Assembly: GCF_026151205.1 (NCBI RefSeq)
Contig: NC_087074.1
Span: forward strand, 1,304,001 to 1,364,000
Source of the DNA: Bolinopsis microptera
Lineage: Eukaryota > Ctenophora > Tentaculata > Lobata > Bolinopsidae
DNA length: 60,000 bases
Direction of reading: 5' to 3'
The notes below the pieces were generated by a model. It saw nothing but the letters and a program-made list of their open reading frames with translations, searched no databases and was not told the origin of the DNA. Positions 58,754-60,000 of this stretch are shown in pieces (the first letter of the stretch is position 1; every line of letters starts with the position of its first letter). A program made the translations under genes and the position numbers.

Positions 58754-60000
58754 ATGTCAGACGACCTCAAGATGGAAACCTCCTCTTCCTCCTGGACTAA
58801 AAGAGACTACCTCCACATCGTGCTGGCAGTGTTGATAAAGTTTGGAGATGGTGTCGAGATCTACCTTCCCGGGGTAATAACCCAGCTTGCATCGTGTGAA
58901 CTAGGATTGTCCCCAGTCGAGGAGGGTTTCCTGGCAATCATTCTCTTTGTCTTCTTTGCGGGGGCCATCATGACGGCAGTGCCGCTTTCCAAGAGATTCG
59001 GTGAGAGGTTCATCCTGCTTTTATCACTTTATACCTCCATATTGTTCGCTGTTCTGTGTGCGGTTGTTCCAAACTACTGGACACTCCTTCTCTCCAGAGC
59101 CCTGATCGGACTGTGTGTGGGTTTGAACTCTGCTACCATCGGGGTGTTCATCTCAAAGAATGCATCTTCTAAGGAGGTGGCTACCCTCAGTTCCTTTATT
59201 CAAGGAAGCATTGCTTTTACTTTGGGTGGTGGTTGGGTTTCAATCTTGGGTTGGCTCATACTGGATATAGTTAGCTGGAGGGAGTTCGTTCTTTACACTT
59301 CAATTCCAGTTTTTCTCCCGCCTATAATCATGCTCCATCTCTTGATCAAGGATGAGCCAGCTTCTGCTAGCTCTACTTTAACAGAAACTGACAGATTAAT
59401 CGAGCAGAAAGTTAAAACTGTGCCCAACTTCTCCACCCGGGTAATAAAAGCAGCCCTGTTCGTCTCGTCCAACGTCTGTATCGGGTATGGCAGCATTATT
59501 CTGCTCCCCTCCGTCATACGGAGTTACAAAGAAGACCTTGTGGATGAAGCGACAGAGTTTGACAGATGCAGAACAGCTGTTCAAGGTAATGATCTGCTTA
59601 TAATAGCAGCAGTTACTGGAGGATCTAATGTAATAGGCCGACCCCTAGGCTACCTCCTCAGGAAGATTATACCGTTCCGGGCCCTGCAATCTGTAGTCGC
59701 GCTGACCACAGCACTCAGTTATGGTGATTTGTTGACTAATCCTGGGTTGGCGATTGCGTCTGTTTTGATGGGGATTGGAAAGTTGAGTTACTCCATCCAG
59801 GGAGCTGAGGCGTCCATACTGCCGTTTGATTTGGCGTATTTTGGGAGTACATATTTTGCATTAGGTGCAGGGATAGTGTCAAGTACGGGCATGTTAGGTG
59901 CAATTTTGGGAACGTCTCTAGCTGCTTTCTGTGCTCCAAACATCGCCGTTTTGGTTACCCTGATGATCAGTATCACCCAGGTTATTGTGATCTGTTTTAT
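58754..60000 (+). CDS. MFS transporter copy 2, truncated by the window end
   Basis: ATG at 58754 (MSDDLKMETSSSSWTKRDYL), open to the last base: 415 codons, no stop reached. Same architecture as copy 1 over its whole length: TM1 LIKFGDGVEIYLPGVI, loop 2-3 PLSKRFGERFILL, TM4 SRALIGLCVGLNSATIGVF, GRPLGYLLRK, and LGAILGTSLAAFCAPN near the end. Only about 10-20 residues should be missing. Direct tandem duplication of the gene at 54910; both lack introns. They differ most in the N-terminus and the TM6-TM7 loop. Confidence 0.92.
   Translation, partial: MSDDLKMETSSSSWTKRDYLHIVLAVLIKFGDGVEIYLPGVITQLASCELGLSPVEEGFLAIILFVFFAGAIMTAVPLSKRFGERFILLLSLYTSILFAVLCAVVPNYWTLLLSRALIGLCVGLNSATIGVFISKNASSKEVATLSSFIQGSIAFTLGGGWVSILGWLILDIVSWREFVLYTSIPVFLPPIIMLHLLIKDEPASASSTLTETDRLIEQKVKTVPNFSTRVIKAALFVSSNVCIGYGSIILLPSVIRSYKEDLVDEATEFDRCRTAVQGNDLLIIAAVTGGSNVIGRPLGYLLRKIIPFRALQSVVALTTALSYGDLLTNPGLAIASVLMGIGKLSYSIQGAEASILPFDLAYFGSTYFALGAGIVSSTGMLGAILGTSLAAFCAPNIAVLVTLMISITQVIVICF

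Overview
The window looks like genomic DNA of an intron-rich invertebrate animal. Genes are split by GT-AG introns of about 50 bp to over 6 kb, intact single-exon genes sit inside introns of other genes, and simple repeats and minisatellites are abundant. A non-bilaterian such as a ctenophore would fit, because nested intronic genes are reported as common there, but the sequence alone does not fix the phylum.

Layout. (1) 1-23104, + strand: the 3' half of an SH2B-family adaptor gene (SH2 domain plus Ser/Pro-rich linkers). Six exons join in frame; the 5' exons, where a PH domain would be expected, lie outside the window. A single-exon carbohydrate sulfotransferase (- strand, about 8.1-9.2 kb) is nested in one intron. 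(2) 23105-24331: short tail-to-tail interval with inverted repeats. (3) 24332-44116, - strand: 16 exons of SMC6 (SMC5/6 complex) that join phase-perfectly into 856 codons plus stop, covering the second half of the N-terminal coil, hinge, C-terminal coil and C-terminal ATPase head. The Walker A exons were not found. Nested in its introns are a class A GPCR (same strand) and a GT31 beta-1,3-galactosyltransferase (opposite strand), the latter enclosed by 20-bp terminal inverted repeats. (4) 45043-49600, - strand: a non-LTR retrotransposon with two intact overlapping ORFs. (5) 50636-60000, + strand: an intronless tyrosine/glutamate-type PLP decarboxylase with two frame breaks, two tandem MFS transporters (the second cut by the window end) and a cysteine-rich single-pass membrane protein. 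If SMC6 begins beyond 60 kb, these genes also lie inside its transcription unit.

The most unusual signal is a recurring link between minisatellites and splice sites. In both multi-exon genes, tandem arrays or local duplications copy an exon edge together with its functional 5' or 3' splice site: about 15 donor copies after an SH2B exon, five extra donor copies after an SMC6 exon, about a dozen acceptor copies before another SMC6 exon, and two further SMC6 acceptors duplicated once upstream. This places fields of decoy splice sites beside constitutive exons.
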